A DNA stretch of 64,000 bases, taken from Culex pipiens pallens. Its lineage: Eukaryota; Arthropoda; Insecta; Diptera; Culicidae. Positions 36,785 through 50,201 of this stretch are shown piece by piece. Every line of letters starts with the position of its first letter. The stretch's first letter is position 1. The notes under the pieces are model-generated. The model searched no databases and was not told the DNA's origin. It worked only from the letters and a program-made list of their open reading frames with translations. Made by a program: the position numbers and the translations under genes. The stretch spans positions 98,253,004-98,317,003 of the forward strand of contig NC_068938.1 in NCBI RefSeq assembly GCF_016801865.2. The letters run 5' to 3'.

Positions 36785-36955
36785 TCCGACGGGGGTTGAA
36801 CTCCCTGGAAGAAGGCAGCAGCACAATTGGAGCGATTGCGAATTGTAGAGCAATTGGTGCTGTAGGAGAGAAGGGGGTTCGGTATTGTTAACTTGGAAAA
36901 TTTTTGTTAAATTTCTGTAAAATTGAGTTAATAAACAGTATATTGTTCTGTTTGT
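36785..36955 (+). other. probable ZnT 3' untranslated region
   Basis: Short sequence after the stop codon leading to the poly(A) signal at 36930-36935, with T/GT-rich sequence downstream as expected for a cleavage site. The exact end is inferred. Confidence 0.6.
36930..36935 (+). promoter_or_regulatory. polyadenylation signal AATAAA
   Basis: A canonical hexamer about 146 bases after the ZnT stop codon, followed by a GT/T-rich stretch. Confidence 0.65.
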
Positions 36956-37007
36956 CAAAATTTTGTTTGTTTTTATTAATCTTGAGAATACCTTTTTTTA
37001 TTATTAG

Positions 37008-37390
37008 GGTAATTCACTACCAACTCACACAAAATCGGGAAAAGTTGCCCCGACTCCTCTTCGATTTGCGTGAAACTTTGTCCTAAGGGGTAACTTTTGC
37101 CCCTGATCACAAATCCGAGGTCCGTTTTTTTATACCACGTGGCGGAGGGGCGGTGAAAACGGTGATGAGATAGAAATTTGGTGTCAAAGGGACTTTTATG
37201 TAAAATTAGACGCTCGATTTGATGGCGTACTCAGAATTCCGAAAAATGCATTTTCACACTGAAAATGTTTTAAAAATTCTGCCATTTTCCGTTACTCGAC
37301 TGTAAAAATTTTGGAACATGTTATTTAAGGGAAATTTAATGTACTTTTTGAATCTACATTGACCCAGAAGGGTCATTTTTTCATTTGATT
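37008..37390 (+). repeat. solitary arm of the 5127-6444 foldback family
   Basis: The sequence starts GGGTAATTC and follows the left arm of the element at 5127-6444 through CCTAAGGGGTAACTTTTG and the CCAGAAGGGTCATTTT region. The second arm is missing, so this is a half-element or a deletion derivative. Confidence 0.7.
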
Positions 37391-37407
37391 TGACTTGATT
37401 GATCGTT

Positions 37408-37885
37408 TAACACTGGAACGCCCAACGCATGTCCAACTTACACGGACGCCCAAGCCTCCCAAAAAAGTTGGAACGGTAACTTCAACTCGCTGGTTCTCGG
37501 GCATAACTCAACCAACCAAGATGATTCTTTTTTCCAGTGATTTGTTAGAATGTCTAGATGATCCTAGAACTTTGCAGAACTTAATTTGATCAAATCTGTA
37601 ATTTCTGCGACCGAAAACATCGTTCCACCTTTTTTCAAAACGACTGCCTCCGCGGAATTTTTGGCGAATTTTTTTTTACACGCGAAAAAAAAGTTGGAAC
37701 GATGTTTTTGATCGCAAAAATTACAGATTTGATCAAATTAAGTTCTGCCAAGTTCTAGGATCATCTAGACATTCTAACAAATCACTGGAAAGAAGAATCA
37801 TCTTGATTGGTTGAGTTATGCCCGAGAACCAGCGAGTTGAAGTTACCGTTCCAACTTTTTTGGAGCCTTGGGCGTTGGAATGTTA
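37408..37885. mobile_element. 480-bp foldback MITE
   Basis: TAACACTGGAACGCCCAA (37408-37425) is mirrored by TTGGGCGTTGGAATGTTA (37868-37885). The arms (about 37450-37640 and 37684-37870) are closely complementary, for example TCGCTGGTTCTCGGGCATAA against TTATGCCCGAGAACCAGCGA. The loop is about 37641-37683. It is related to 34610-34891. Confidence 0.75.
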
Positions 37886-40800
37886 ATTGTATAACGTTCA
37901 CCTTCATGTAAGCCTATCGATTCAGAAATGAAAACTGACCAAATTATGTGTGTGTGTGTGATCAAAATTCTTAATCATATTACTCATGATGAACACGATT
38001 TGTTTCTGTTGTAGCGCGAGAGGTCTTTACTCTCGTAAAATAGTACTTTCCTCACGTTCCTTTTCGGGAGGACCATCCGCACGGTCTTGAACTTTGGGTG
38101 TACTCTGTCCGTCGACCACAGTCACAAACGAATGTGTTCAGAGATGAGAGTCTACTAAAATACTAGTGCGGCGCTAAGTTGGCCTGTTCTACCACAATTT
38201 GCCATAAATTTGTATTTGACATGGTGGAATTTGCTGTCAAATGCGTCAAATATTTTTGATAACATTGATTTTTAGCAGTTCAATAAATGATAAAAACAAA
38301 GCTTATCGCAGACTATTTTGAGTCAGCTTTAAGCGACAAAGCTCAATCAGCCTCTCTGAGCCATTCGCTATCCGATTCGAGTGAGAGGGAGAGCAAAAAA
38401 GAGTAATTCAGTAGCGATTGGTGTGGAAAGGACAAACGGTAGGAAATGGTCAGAGCAGTTTTGCGTTGCATTTGATTTGTGCTCACGAGTAAATAAGTAT
38501 TTTGGAGCAAAAAGAATTGGAAAACAACCTTATAAAATTGGTGTTGATTTATTTTTATTGTGATTTGTTTAAAATTAAATTTAAATAAAAACCCTTTATT
38601 TTATAAACTAAAAATAAAATTTCCTTAACACAAAAAAAAAACACAAAAAAAATGAGGCATGATAAAATTAATTGAAGCGAGATTTGGATGCAAATCTTTA
38701 CAAAAAAAAAACTTTTGCGTTGTTGTGCACCTTTGCTCAAATATTTTAAAAAATTTTTTAAATTAATTTTATAAACGCAAAAATTTAGACAGTTTAGAGA
38801 AATATTCATTTAATAGTTTACAATTCGATTTTCTTTGAATTTGGGCACTTTGGAATTAGAAAAAAATATAGTGATAATCCCTGATTTTTAGACTCATTTT
38901 GGGATCTTTTTTAATGTTTCAAAATATATGCAGCAATCTTCATTTTAAGTATGATCAATTTGCTTTCTTAAAAAAATCAATTTTAATGATGTTCCTCAAG
39001 TTTCGACAGTAAAAACTGATTAAAATTTAAATTGAGTGTCTTTCTGTACATTTTTAGACACCAATCTAAGTTTTTTCATACAGACATTTAAAATTTTTAC
39101 ATTCGTTTCTTTTTATTTGCTTTTATTTGCCGTTCAAAACAAACAAAAATATGGAAATTTTTAGTATTTGTATATTAATAAGCTTTCTGAGTGTAATTTT
39201 ATGTCAAACATCCATGTGTTAATTAAATTCAACGTTCAGAACCAAAAAATATATTGAAACATGTTACTTTTCGATACTAGTGATGAAAAGTTAAACTTTT
39301 CAGCACTGGTATTGAAAAGTATTATTACTTTTCATCGCTCGAGAATGACAGTATGTGGTTTCACGGCGGAATTGCAAAAAGTACTTTTCAGAACTGTTAT
39401 TTTTAGCAATGAAACAAATTTAGACTGTTTTAGAATCACTTTTCGATTGTGTTTTGCAGATTGACACTTTTCTTGACGACAAATATCATTTATGCGGAGA
39501 AACAAACGTTTCACTAAAAAAATCTATACTACTTTCCGGAATTGCTAAACATATCAAACTCGTTGCATAACTTGTCTTTTTTCAGCACTCTCCTTATTTG
39601 CCCTACTCGGTAGTCAACAGTCAAATATCCAAGGCACGGTTAAAGTTGAAATTTGATTTAGCAAATTTTAATAGTTAAAAATTATAGTTTTGAGATGCAG
39701 TTCGACTTATTTTAATCATCTTGCGCTTACTTTCGCATTCCAAAATGATCTTTTATTTTAAGCTTTTCCTGTGAATTTGGATCCATTTCCGCTCGCAGAA
39801 AAAATAAAGATATTTTTTCCAAGTTTTCTTCCTTCTAATGCTTTAAAATTCCCCTCTATCTTATCTTGCCAATCGTAGGTGTACGTCAGTGGTGAAAGTG
39901 ACATTTTTTTTAGAACTGGGAAAAAACTCCCCGCTCTGGAAAAAGGGTAAGGTAAGTCGGCTTATTGGGTAAAAGTGAAATCAAGTGAGTACGTGGAATC
40001 TAAAAATGCGGAAAACTAGGTAAAGGGAACGTCTTCTACCGAACCGGTGCGACTGCCGCGCCACGATGGCTACCGTGTCTGTAGTGGTAGGATAGAGGTA
40101 AAAATCATCATAAACTTATTTGTATTCAGATGATACGAGGGCAGTAATGAAAGATGAAAAATCCAGCTCCGCCTGGAAAAGCTCAGCCTGGCAGAGGGCA
40201 AATAAAAGCTAAACATGTGGAAATTGAGAAAGGAAACAAGAAATGAAAGAAATTGTATGGTGCTTGAATATTTATGAGAAAAACCGAGGGAAAAATGAGA
40301 AAGAGGAAGGAGAATGGGAAATTGGCGTGGAAATTTAGATATCTGGTTGCCTTTCGTCGACTGACTTTTGAAATGTGTTTGAGCGTTTGTGTGTCAGTGT
40401 GGAAGTAGGGAGAGAAAAAAGCTCTGATATCGTTGTTTGATTTGCTTTTGTTTTTCCGACCTTGCGGTCGGGAAAATTGGGTCTCTGCAGCATCCCCGTG
40501 ATGTTTTCCGAGAGGGAGCCAAATTAATTCCGCAAACCATGTGAATGTTATTTCCTTCGAAGAATTTTTGATTTCCGGCACGCTGGAAGAAAGGGACCGG
40601 AAAGAAGCTCTTGTGAGATGTGATAACATCGGATATTTTATTAAATTTACGACTGAGACGTGGTGAAACATCAAATTGGCATCAAATTGATAAACTGGAT
40701 TTCATCAATCTTGTGCAAAACTTTTTACAACTGAAAGTCCCAAAATAATGTTCCTTGCCACAAAGAGCTGCACACCTCCTCCACCCTCTTTTGTCGATTA

Positions 40801-41534
40801 AAATCCCCCGACGATCACATGTTAACAAAGTTTATGGAAAAATAAATTAATTTTGAGTGCAGCACTTCCTTCCCTTCCACATCTCACCCCCACAAAGACT
40901 GCAAAAATCGAAAATCAGGTCACCACCTGCGAGTTGAGCCGCGTGACTTGAGGTGTCGAAAAAGCTTCTTGGGACGCGGGAAGGTGGCAAGTGCACGTGG
41001 CACGGCGTGGCGCAAACGAGAAGGAAAAACTTTCGTCGGAGTTTTTCCCGAACAGTAGGCGACGCGGAACAAGGGGGTCGGGTCATCAACGGTTGTGTTG
41101 CCTGCAGCGGGTTCGATGTCGTCGGGCGTCGGACGATCGTCATCGAGGCTCTCAGTTGAAACACTATCCACTTTTCGGTGGAGTTTTCTGAGAGGGGGGT
41201 GGACCGTGAAATATAGTGAATTTGGATTTTCATATTATTTTAAAGTTGAAACGGTTTAAATCATAATTTCATAATACATACAATTATCTTATTCTGATTA
41301 ACGGTGCACATCAACCAGAGCTTTTGCACCAAGATTTTTGTTTCAGACATTTTAGTATCTTCAAAACTACGGGAACTATCGATGCGATTTTTTATTCATC
41401 CCCTGAAGTACAGTCTACAAAATATTTTACAACATAGTTTAACTATTTTTGCAATCAGGTTGTAGCAGGATTGGGTCCGTAAGTTAGAAATTTTTGAATA
41501 AGAAGACAACAACTTCCTAGGTTGCTGTGTACCC
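37886..41534. other. AT-rich stretch without recognised genes
   Basis: Contains a short (TG)n at about 37948-37960, poly(A)-like runs at 38630-38652 and several chance ORFs. The longest, 163 codons on the minus strand at 40183-40674, and overlapping ORFs at 40847-41233 show no recognisable domain. The 40847-41170 segment is GC-richer than its surroundings and could be an exon or promoter region, but no motif supports this. Confidence 0.45.
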
Positions 41535-41965
41535 TTAAATTTGAAAAAAAAATTGACGTTTAGAGCACTTAAAAAAACAGTTTCAGTTAATGATGTTTGT
41601 GTTTTTTTAGGTGATTTGCTCCATCCTGCATTTTTCGTGAGTCTTTCTGTAACATCTTAGGCTAACTTCACAAAAAATTTGAACGAAAAAAAATCGTGGG
41701 CCCCCCTCAAAAAAAGTCAAATTTTTAAACATAAAAATCAAAAAATCTCAAAAAAGTGGATTGTTTTTTTCTTTCAGTGAATTTTTTTCGGAAAGCCCGT
41801 CTAATTTCCTACAAGTTTGCCTTTGAACACTTTTTGATACGATGCAACGGCTTTGAGATACAGAAACATTTAAATTACGAAATACAAAAATATCTAAAAC
41901 ACTTACGCCCTTCTCAAATGTCATTATCGAGTGAAACTGGCTCCATATACACCAAAATGGCTTAT
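41535..41965 (-). repeat. dispersed repeat, copy B
   Basis: Inverted relative of 6590-7035. It contains the counterpart of the GCCGTTGCGTCGTATCAAAA region (here near 41835-41855) and the ATATGGAGCCA region (near 41940). It abuts the pogo-like MITE at 41979. Confidence 0.5.
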
Positions 41966-41978
41966 ATGAGTTGGAACG

Positions 41979-42340
41979 ATGCTCAGACTCGATTATCCGA
42001 TGGTTTGTATGGGATAATCAAATCACGAACAAATTGTTTTTCGTATTTTTTAAGTCTCTTGTTTTTACATAAAATTCGAGTTCTGCGACCTCACCAAATT
42101 TGAATAATTAATTGCCTGTTAAATAAATAACAAAATGTATTTTTTCAATGTTTCGTCACCGCCATCTTGGATTCAAAAATTCCATGTCACTTTAGAGTGG
42201 ATTATTGGTCATACTTGATCAAAAATAAGACACAGAAATTTGTTCTTACGCGATTCGATTTTTCGATAATTTGATTATCCGAAATTTCGATTATTCGAAG
42301 TGTTTTTTTCCAAGGGCTTCGGATAATCGAGTCTGGACTG
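41979..42340. mobile_element. pogo/Tigger-like MITE
   Basis: The right end, read inward, is CAGTCCAGACTCGATTATCC (42340 going left) followed by TA outside. The left end CTCAGACTCGATTATCCGA (41982-42000) is its inverted partner, with the outermost bases altered. CAG-starting TIRs with TA targets fit the pogo branch of Tc1/mariner. No transposase is encoded. Confidence 0.6.
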
Positions 42341-42831
42341 TATTAATGGAACACCCGCAGTCGAGCAGTTTTTGACAGTTCGCTCCATAAGAAATACATT
42401 GCAGAAAAAAGCAAAAACTGCTCGAATGGAAATGCTCCATTGTTGTTTCCGTAAAGCCTATCTTTTCGATTTTTAAAAATGAAACGCTAATGTAGAGTAT
42501 TTGTCCCTATTTTGGGTCTACTAAACAGAACGCACTTTAAATTTGGTGAACTCTAAAAGGCGACTATAGGCATCCTAGCTTGTTTTAAAAGAACTAGTTG
42601 GTTTTTTAATGCTAATGCTCGTACTTAATCACATTTTTGATTAAAAAAAATACCTTATATCGCTGTATAAACGGACAGTAAACACACCTCGAGCATGGGT
42701 AAATAACAAGGGAAATGCGTATTAATATCTTTCTCTGGTATTAATACACAATTTTGGTATTCCTGATCCCTGTAAAAATTGTGTTAAAAATGCTACAAGA
42801 GTTAAATTTGGTATCATACCAAAATGAAATC
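42341..42831. other. AT-rich stretch with a short palindromic repeat
   Basis: At about 42347-42443, a GAGCAGTTTTTG stretch recurs inverted (CAAAAACTGCTC) between TGGA-rich ends, forming a tiny MITE-like palindrome. Nothing else was recognised. Confidence 0.4.
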
Positions 42832-43233
42832 AAATCAAATTATTCGCTCTACAGCATTGCCTTGGCGTTCTCGATTGCGAGATTCCTACTCGAAACTAGG
42901 TGTCCGAAGGCTTGATTGTTGAGGCAATTGCAAACCTCTTTTACACCTTAGCTTCCATCCACCCCGGGATTCGAACTGACGACCTTTGGATTGTTAGTCC
43001 AACTGCCTACCAGCGACTCCACCGAGACAGGACCCAGGGAGACGACTTTTACACCTGGACTGAGCTAACGACCTAACCTTTGTAGGTTAGTCCGGGACCA
43101 ACATTTACTTCCCTTCCGACGGAAGGCGTGATCAGACAAATCTCGTCTCGAAAAATGCCACCGGGACCGTCTGGGATCGAACCCAAGCCGACTGGGTGAG
43201 AGGCAATCACGCTTACCCCTACACCACGGTCCC
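42832..43233 (-). mobile_element. SINE with two tRNA-like units, minus-strand copy
   Basis: Inverted copy of the element at 4028-4439 over its full length. The tail appears as ATCAAATCAAAT at 42832, the second unit's B box as GGGATTCGAACTGA near 42965, and the first unit's pairing ends at about 43165 and 43228. No clean target duplication was found, so its ends may have decayed. Confidence 0.75.
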
Positions 43234-44728
43234 CACAACTTGGTCCCAAATTAAGCTTAAGTTGCCGATATTAAGAAGTTCAAAATGGGTTTTGAAATTA
43301 ATTTTGAAAAATTTACTTCGCCGCCCTTCTTGACAGAAAAGGTCCTACTTGACAGCTAATTGAAAGGGACGATAGTTGATCCATCGTAAAATGTTGTCTT
43401 GTTTATTTTATTTTTTATTGAAATGTAAAAAACAATACTAGAAATTGTGTTCTGTTTTTTGGGCTTTAGGACCCTATTTAAGGTATTGTTTGGATATTGA
43501 AAAATTTCAAAATATGTCAATGATCGTATTCCACATTTTGGTATTTTGTTGGTATTACAGAATTTCATCAAATTTCTCTGAAACTATGGGCAAATTTTGA
43601 CCAATTTCGACATGTTTTAATTTGTGCTAAAATGATGTCTCGGAGCGAATGCTTTCATTAAAATTCGAAAATTTCTAACTTGATTTTGTAAATTATTGAA
43701 AAATGAAAAATGACTGAAATTTCCCAAACCCAGAAATTTAAAAGTTGATTTTTTATATACTGATGTACCCACATGTAAAATAGTTATATTTTGTCTAAGC
43801 CAGTATAACAGAATGCTTTTAAGGGGTTACATACACGTAAATTGGCTGAAATGTCAGAGGTTGGTATGAGCAGACATTTCATCTTTTTTTAAATCTGTTT
43901 TCAGGGTACTAAATATACATTTTCATCTATTAACAAAACAATTTTGAGGTTATTTGGATGTACCATTGCTGAGATATAGCTATTTTAAGTTAGCAGTTTA
44001 AAAAAACGGGTGCCACGATATCTGAACACTGCGTTGACCAAATCGGCTCAAAATTTTGGTGAAGACTCACTAAACGGCTCCCGTGTGCATGACGAAGGCC
44101 GATTCTCAAAAAGTTTATTTTAAAAAAAAGATTAAAAATATTTTTCTGTTTTTCATAAAAAAAACAACAGTTTTTGACTTTTGTATTTCTTTTAAAACCG
44201 TTAATAAGAAATCAGGCTTCGTCATTCACACGGGATATGTCTTGAGAGTCCTCACTCCAAATTTCAGCCAATTTGGTCCATCCCATCTCAAGATATCGTG
44301 ACACCCACAAATCAACTCGGTGTTTTGAGAAAAACGCTCACAAAGTTTGACGGTTCGCTTTTTTTTCTTACACTGAAATAAAAAAAAAGTACCAAATTCC
44401 TAAATTCTAGGAATTTTGACTCACTTGAATCATAAAATATCTTTATGTAATTTTCTGGATTGATTGGAAATCATCTTTTGAAAGGGTTTAATAAATAAAG
44501 GGAAATATGATATTTTGAGATTTTTTAACATGTATGTAATCCCTTAATAACGAGTCAATTGATCGTTTTATTGATTTGTTTGGTGAACTTGAATCCAGGT
44601 TCATTTTAGAAAAATATATTTTTCAATCTTTTTTTATTTAATGTGCTTTTTGAATATGCAATTACCTAGATATTAATTTTTATCATTTAGTACAAATTTT
44701 TCATTTAAAACTTTCCTGGTTTGTGTAG

Positions 44729-44795
44729 CTTTGTGTGTAAATTTTTGCGAAAAAGTGACAATTGAATCACTTTTTCACAAAAAGTTACACACAAG
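44729..44795. repeat. 67-bp hairpin
   Basis: CTTTGTGTGTAA at the left and its near-complement at the right (ending CACACAAG) enclose GAAAAAGTGA/TCACTTTTTC arms around a CAATTG centre. Possibly a minimal MITE. Confidence 0.6.
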
Positions 44796-45783
44796 ACTTC
44801 AGAAATATTCAGAAATTTTGGTAAAAATAAGAAACTGAGCCAATTTTGAGCCAAATCGGTTCAGGTTTAAGGGTCGCTATTGGTCGTAGAAGTTTGTATG
44901 GGAAAATAAATAAAAATATTGGGGAAAAGCAAAATAAAATCAAAATTCCACCAAACGGTGCCGTAAATGTGTCCAATTATTGTAAATTGGAGATTCTTAT
45001 GTAATTGTTTTTTTTTATTTTGCGTTGTCATAAACGATCCGAGTTTATCAAACTTACTTATTTTAGCCTAAGGAATCGAATCAGGGGGTATCCCTGCAGT
45101 CGATTTTTTACTGTCACGCTAACTTGCAATCAACTGAAAACTATTTGAAATGCAATTATCTACTATGATGACCATTGTCCAATGTCCAGTACTGCAGAAA
45201 GTTGTTTCAGCAAAAAAAAAAAAAAAACTTTCAAAACTTAGATTTTCAGAAAAACGAATGATTGATAGACAACTGTATATTGCTCTATTGAATCTCATTT
45301 TGTTGGATATATTGGCCTTATATTTAATCTTTTTGCATCATTTTGCCCTTCCCCATCAACTTTGCCCGTAGTCAAGGGACATTAACTTTAAAAATAATTT
45401 GAATCGGCTAGAACACTTGATAGGATGGAGATTGTTTGCCGAAACAATTTGCACGTTTATTTTTTAAGATGCAACAATATTCAATACTAGTAGAATGCAT
45501 ACAACTTCTTTATACTTTGGGAAAAGATTTTGTTCAGAAGTTTTTATTATAAAGAAGTAACGAAGAATATAATTTTTGCCCTAATTATTATTTTTTTTTA
45601 ATATTATTCTTTTTTTTTTATCAAAACACTACCCACGTTACGGTACCACTCTTCGTCCTGCGGTATATCGGTATCAATTTGATCAGCCAATCAACCGCAC
45701 CGCAAAACTTCTCCTTGTTGCCCCCGTAGGCGGCTGGAATTCCGACGAACCGGTCGTCGACGTCGTGTGCAAATGAGGAAAAC

Positions 45784-45811
45784 CACCCCAGCAGCAGCAG
45801 CAGCAGTCTCA
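45784..45811. repeat. short (AGC)n microsatellite
   Basis: Six or so AGC units after CCACCCC in an otherwise GC-rich segment. Confidence 0.75.
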
Positions 45812-47816
45812 ACATAGCCCGAAAGGTGTTCAAACTCTCGCTCGCTCGACAAACGGCATTGCTTCTTCGCATGCAAAAACTACCCGCCTTGCCTTCCTTC
45901 TAGCCCTGATTTTGGCCACCTGATCCTAAGCTTTGCCGGAATCCGTAACGCCACGTCGTCGTCGGTGAGGAGAAACACGACCTGCCACGTGAACTTTTCC
46001 AAACACCCACCCGCGTTCGCAAAACTCCCGAAGGGGGTTTTTCGTGATTTTCTAATTGGGTTAAACATTAATTGCAATTTCCCACTCAACACATTTCCGT
46101 CCGACGACGCCAACGCCACGGCGCAGGGCAAAGCCAAGGAACCCCTCTCCCTAATATAGTGCTAATGTTGGCCAAAGGTAGGCCAGGTGGAAATACTTTT
46201 TACTTTGCCCGGAGTTGGGAGTGAAAAACGAACGAACGACGACTTAATGTGTTATTTTTTTTTTGCTTCCACCCTTATTGCTTGCAACACTGCCGGGGCG
46301 AGCTGAAGAAAAACTTCTTCTCCTGCGAGCGTCACGGGGTTAAAAGTTGGCTAAATTAAAGGAAGCAAACAATGTATACTAGTTTGGGGCGGAAACACTT
46401 TGGAACAGCACAAGGAGAAGCACTACAAAGTGTTATTTTTCTCACCTTAGTGGTGTGGTGTGCAGCACTGCTGTGCAGGACGACAAAGTTGCGCCTTGGC
46501 AGAACTAATTATTGGCGGTGGAATAAAGAAGCCATTGAAAATTGCAAAATAAATCAGGAAAAATAAAGACACGAAGAAAAGAGAGTATTCCCTTTCAAAT
46601 CCAATTAGGTCGCTGAACATTTAGATTTTTAAAATTCTTTATTCCAAAACAAGCTTTGCCAGAGAGACTTTCGAGTGAAATATTTCCGCAGCATCTTCCA
46701 CCTAATTACCCTCAAATGAACGCGCACCATATTGGTGATAACGAACACTTCCGGAATGTGTCGCCAGTCAATCCATCTTAGTTAGCGGCTCCTTATCTGG
46801 CTGAGCAAGCATCCTCCGGCGACGACGAACACACCTAGACCTTCTGCCGTGAGTACATTTGCCCGCCAGCATTCCGGGCTCATTTGGTATGCATTACCCG
46901 ACGCCACAATCTCGGCCGCCATCTCCGCCGCCAGTCTCTCGGAATCACGTGGACTAAACCGACACGTGTACCTCCTATACCTATCTATATCTGCCTGGTA
47001 TAGAGTGAAGTGCTTAACCTAAATCACCTTTATTGATGGTATCTTTGGATCTCGTTTCTCTTCGGTCTCCACTTCCGGTCCCACTTGCTTGCTTGCTATA
47101 TGCTCGACGTTGGCCACAAGTTAAATTTCCCTGCGGAATAAATACCGATTCAATTCAATTCCCTCCCCCATCTGATATGACGCGGAAATTGGTGTCTCCT
47201 ACTTTCGTTCCAGCATATATCTAGGAGTTTGCGATTTCAGGTGGACCAGGCGAAAGACAAAGTTCTTCTCTTTAGGTAATTTCTATTGGCTTAATATTCT
47301 CTTCCTGTAATCCTTTTGCACAGAAAAATTCACTTATGAGAACAGATTGAAATTGGTTCGAAAAATTAACTAAGCTGAAACAGCCATATAAACTGTCCCA
47401 GTCGAGATAAACAAAAACCTGAATGTCAGCGTGTCTTTCGATCAACGATTATATACAAATGACTTTTGATTTGATTTTGATTTGATTTGATGTGATAACC
47501 AACAGGGCCACAAGGATGACCTATGTAGCGGTTGCCTAGAATTACAGTGGCTCAGACTTAAAGGGAGCATCTTCAAATTACTGCCGGATGAAGGGCCAAA
47601 AGGGGATGGTTGGACGCGAACAAGCAAAATCACTCACGGTGTCCTCAGGGGAAGAGAATCTCCTTCCAACAGTAACTTCCAATAACTCCGAAAAAAGTCT
47701 GACAAAGCTGAAAAACAGGGCTCGCACCTTGTTGGGGGCCTAAAAGGGCGCGGCAGACAGCTGGAGACAATCCTTTAGAATTGTATAATTAATAAACTAT
47801 TTCCCCCTTGTGACCA

Positions 47817-48623
47817 GTCATGCTTTTGAACGGGTTCTCCGTTCGTTCAAGTTCACACAGCAACACGGAAAATAACAGCTCTGAGAACGAACGCTCGTCT
47901 CTATGAAACGTTCGTTCAGTAGGCTTTTTTGAAACGAACGGAGAACCCAGTTCAGAACTCTAGCTTTTTCCTTTGATGGGAGCTCAGTAGACCAGCTAAA
48001 CTTCATTCACTTTTAATCACCCCATGACATATCAGCCCTGCTAGCTCAGTGGTAACATATAAGTTTAGTAATCAAAGGTATTGAGTTCGAAAATTCGAAT
48101 CATTTTTTTTTTCCTAAACTTGAAAGCTTGAAAAATTTTCAAAACCACGGTGGTCATAAGGTTTTGTCTATTTCTTAGTTAAAAGCCTCAGAGGCATTTT
48201 GAATATAAATCGTTTAGCTTTAGTTTTCCTAGCCTCTCCACCTGGATTTTCCCTTGAATGGTATTATAATTTAAATCCAAAAGTTGTTTCACTACCCAAC
48301 TAAACACCAAATTAAAAAAAAATAATTCAAAAAAATAAGATTCGAACTCACTTTCTCTGATCACCAAACTTTCATGTTACCACCGATCTAACCGAGCTAT
48401 ATGAAATTCAGTCTACTGATTGTCAATATAAGTCAAACTGTCGCCATGGAGAACCTTTGGCTACAGGCGGTTCACAGAACGCGTTCCAAATGTTGAAAGA
48501 GAACGGCACGAAAAAGTGACGTTCTGTTTTTGGAACGAAAATCAATGGCTCCTGCGCTGTGGGTTCAGTTCACATTGAAGAACGAGAACGAACGCAGAAC
48601 GGGTTCCGTGCAAATTGCATGAC
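47817..48623. mobile_element. foldback element with tRNA-like sequence in each arm
   Basis: The ends TCATGC...GAACGGGTTCT.CGTTCGTTC (from 47819) and the complementary GAACGAACGCAGAACGGG...GCATGA (to 48623) form inverted termini. Further in, a tRNA-like segment with A box TAGCTCAGTGG lies at about 48034-48100 (plus). A related one with TAGCTCGG and B box GAGTTCGAATC lies at about 48350-48415 (minus). GAACG-rich subterminal repeats occur in both arms. No transposase is encoded. Confidence 0.55.
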
Positions 48624-49875
48624 AAGTTGTGACGTAGTTCTGGTCTTCACTATCCACATCCTGTCTCCGCCATTACAGCAAACTGTCCACTGCCCTGATG
48701 CTCCCTCCCCAACCCCGGCTTTGATTCTAACTACTGATAAAAAGGAAAATCATAGATGAGAAAAGGTCAATGCGGATGGAGAGCAAATCGAGCTCAGTAT
48801 CCCCTCACATAGAATGGTAGTAAGTATGAAATACAATGAAAAATATTAAGTAAGACAAGAAGAAAGTTGAGAAAGTTTTGGCTTTTCAGTCCGTCGAATA
48901 AAAGTAACAACCGTTTCCATTCGTTACCGACGTTTCGGCTTATATTTTGAAGTCTTCTTCACTGGATCACTAAAAATCACTAAATCTTTTCTGAAGCTTC
49001 AAATATGTTGGAATTTCCAATTTTATTCATCTGCAGATCCTGCAGCTCTTCTGGATCTATATGATCGACAGCATCAAGATGACCCTCAAAGCACCCGGTA
49101 GATAGTCAATACTCGGCAAAATTCTTCTGCTGCTAGGAATTGTGGTCGAGATCGCTGCTTATGCTCAGAATAACTGAAATTATTTATATATGTTAAATGT
49201 TTTAAATTGTGCTAGTTTATTATGTTTCACAAGTGTGGAATATGTGAATTTCGACTTTTATTATTATTGAAAAGAGCAAAAAGTTTCAAAAGGGGTTAAT
49301 TGTTTATACATTGAAAATCGAATCAATAGTTTCTTATACATCGTGAGTTGATAAATGATTTTACGTTTTACAAATTTACGTTTTTTCTCAAAATGCAAAC
49401 TTTAAAGGAACAAAAAAGAAAGAAAAAACTGTTGTTTAAAGCACGGAAAAACAGTTGTTTAAAGCATCAAAAAATAAGTTTTAACAAAAAAAAAATGTTT
49501 TTCGCAATGAAAAATGGCGGCCATATTTGTTTTAGAAAAATATTCAAATCTTGATTCAGAATATTTCAATCAAAAAATGTTTTTTTGTGTTGTTTTTAGA
49601 AGCATTCTACATACAGTGATTATATTTTCATTTCAATTTACTATTTCTGGACCCTTAATTCAGAACCATCATTGACAGTCATTGCTCCAAGAGTGAAAGA
49701 CACCTTCTACGACCTTAAAAACGTGGACATTTTTCGATACAAAAATAAAAAAACGATTTTTCGTGTGCCTAAGGAACGTATAGACAAAATTTAATCAAAA
49801 AAAATAATCTAAGAAAAGGTAAATCCAACAAGCGAAAAAACTTTTAATTACTTTATTACCATTAATTACAAAATC
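48624..49875. other. AT-rich stretch without recognised genes
   Basis: Short, Lys-rich chance ORFs only. A splice-acceptor-like TTTATTCATCTGCAG at 49022-49036 is followed by about 22 open codons (to 49104) of no certain identity. Confidence 0.45.

Positions 49876-50198
<323 letters not shown>

Positions 50199-50201
<3 letters not shown>

Larger units (their letters stand above)
43234..47816. other. long stretch without recognised genes
   Basis: Mostly AT-rich to 45600, then GC-richer from 45650 to 47250 with ORFs on both strands (for example 45621-45872 and 45880-46137, minus). These have no recognised domain and overlap in several frames. A TTTGATTTGA-type tail lies at 47463-47492, such as ends SINE or LINE copies, but the body next to it was not identified. 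Confidence 0.45.

Noticed and set aside
40183..41233. Minus-strand ORFs of 163 and 128 codons as genes
   Set aside because: No domains, several overlapping frames are open in the GC-rich part, and there are no convincing splice or start signals.
45621..46159. GC-rich segment as a coding exon
   Set aside because: Open frames occur on both strands with low-complexity products; no family resemblance.
49036..49104. Possible short membrane-protein exon (ILQLFWIYMIDS...)
   Set aside because: Only about 22 codons after an acceptor-like site before a stop, with no neighbouring exons. Resemblance to any family is too weak to call.
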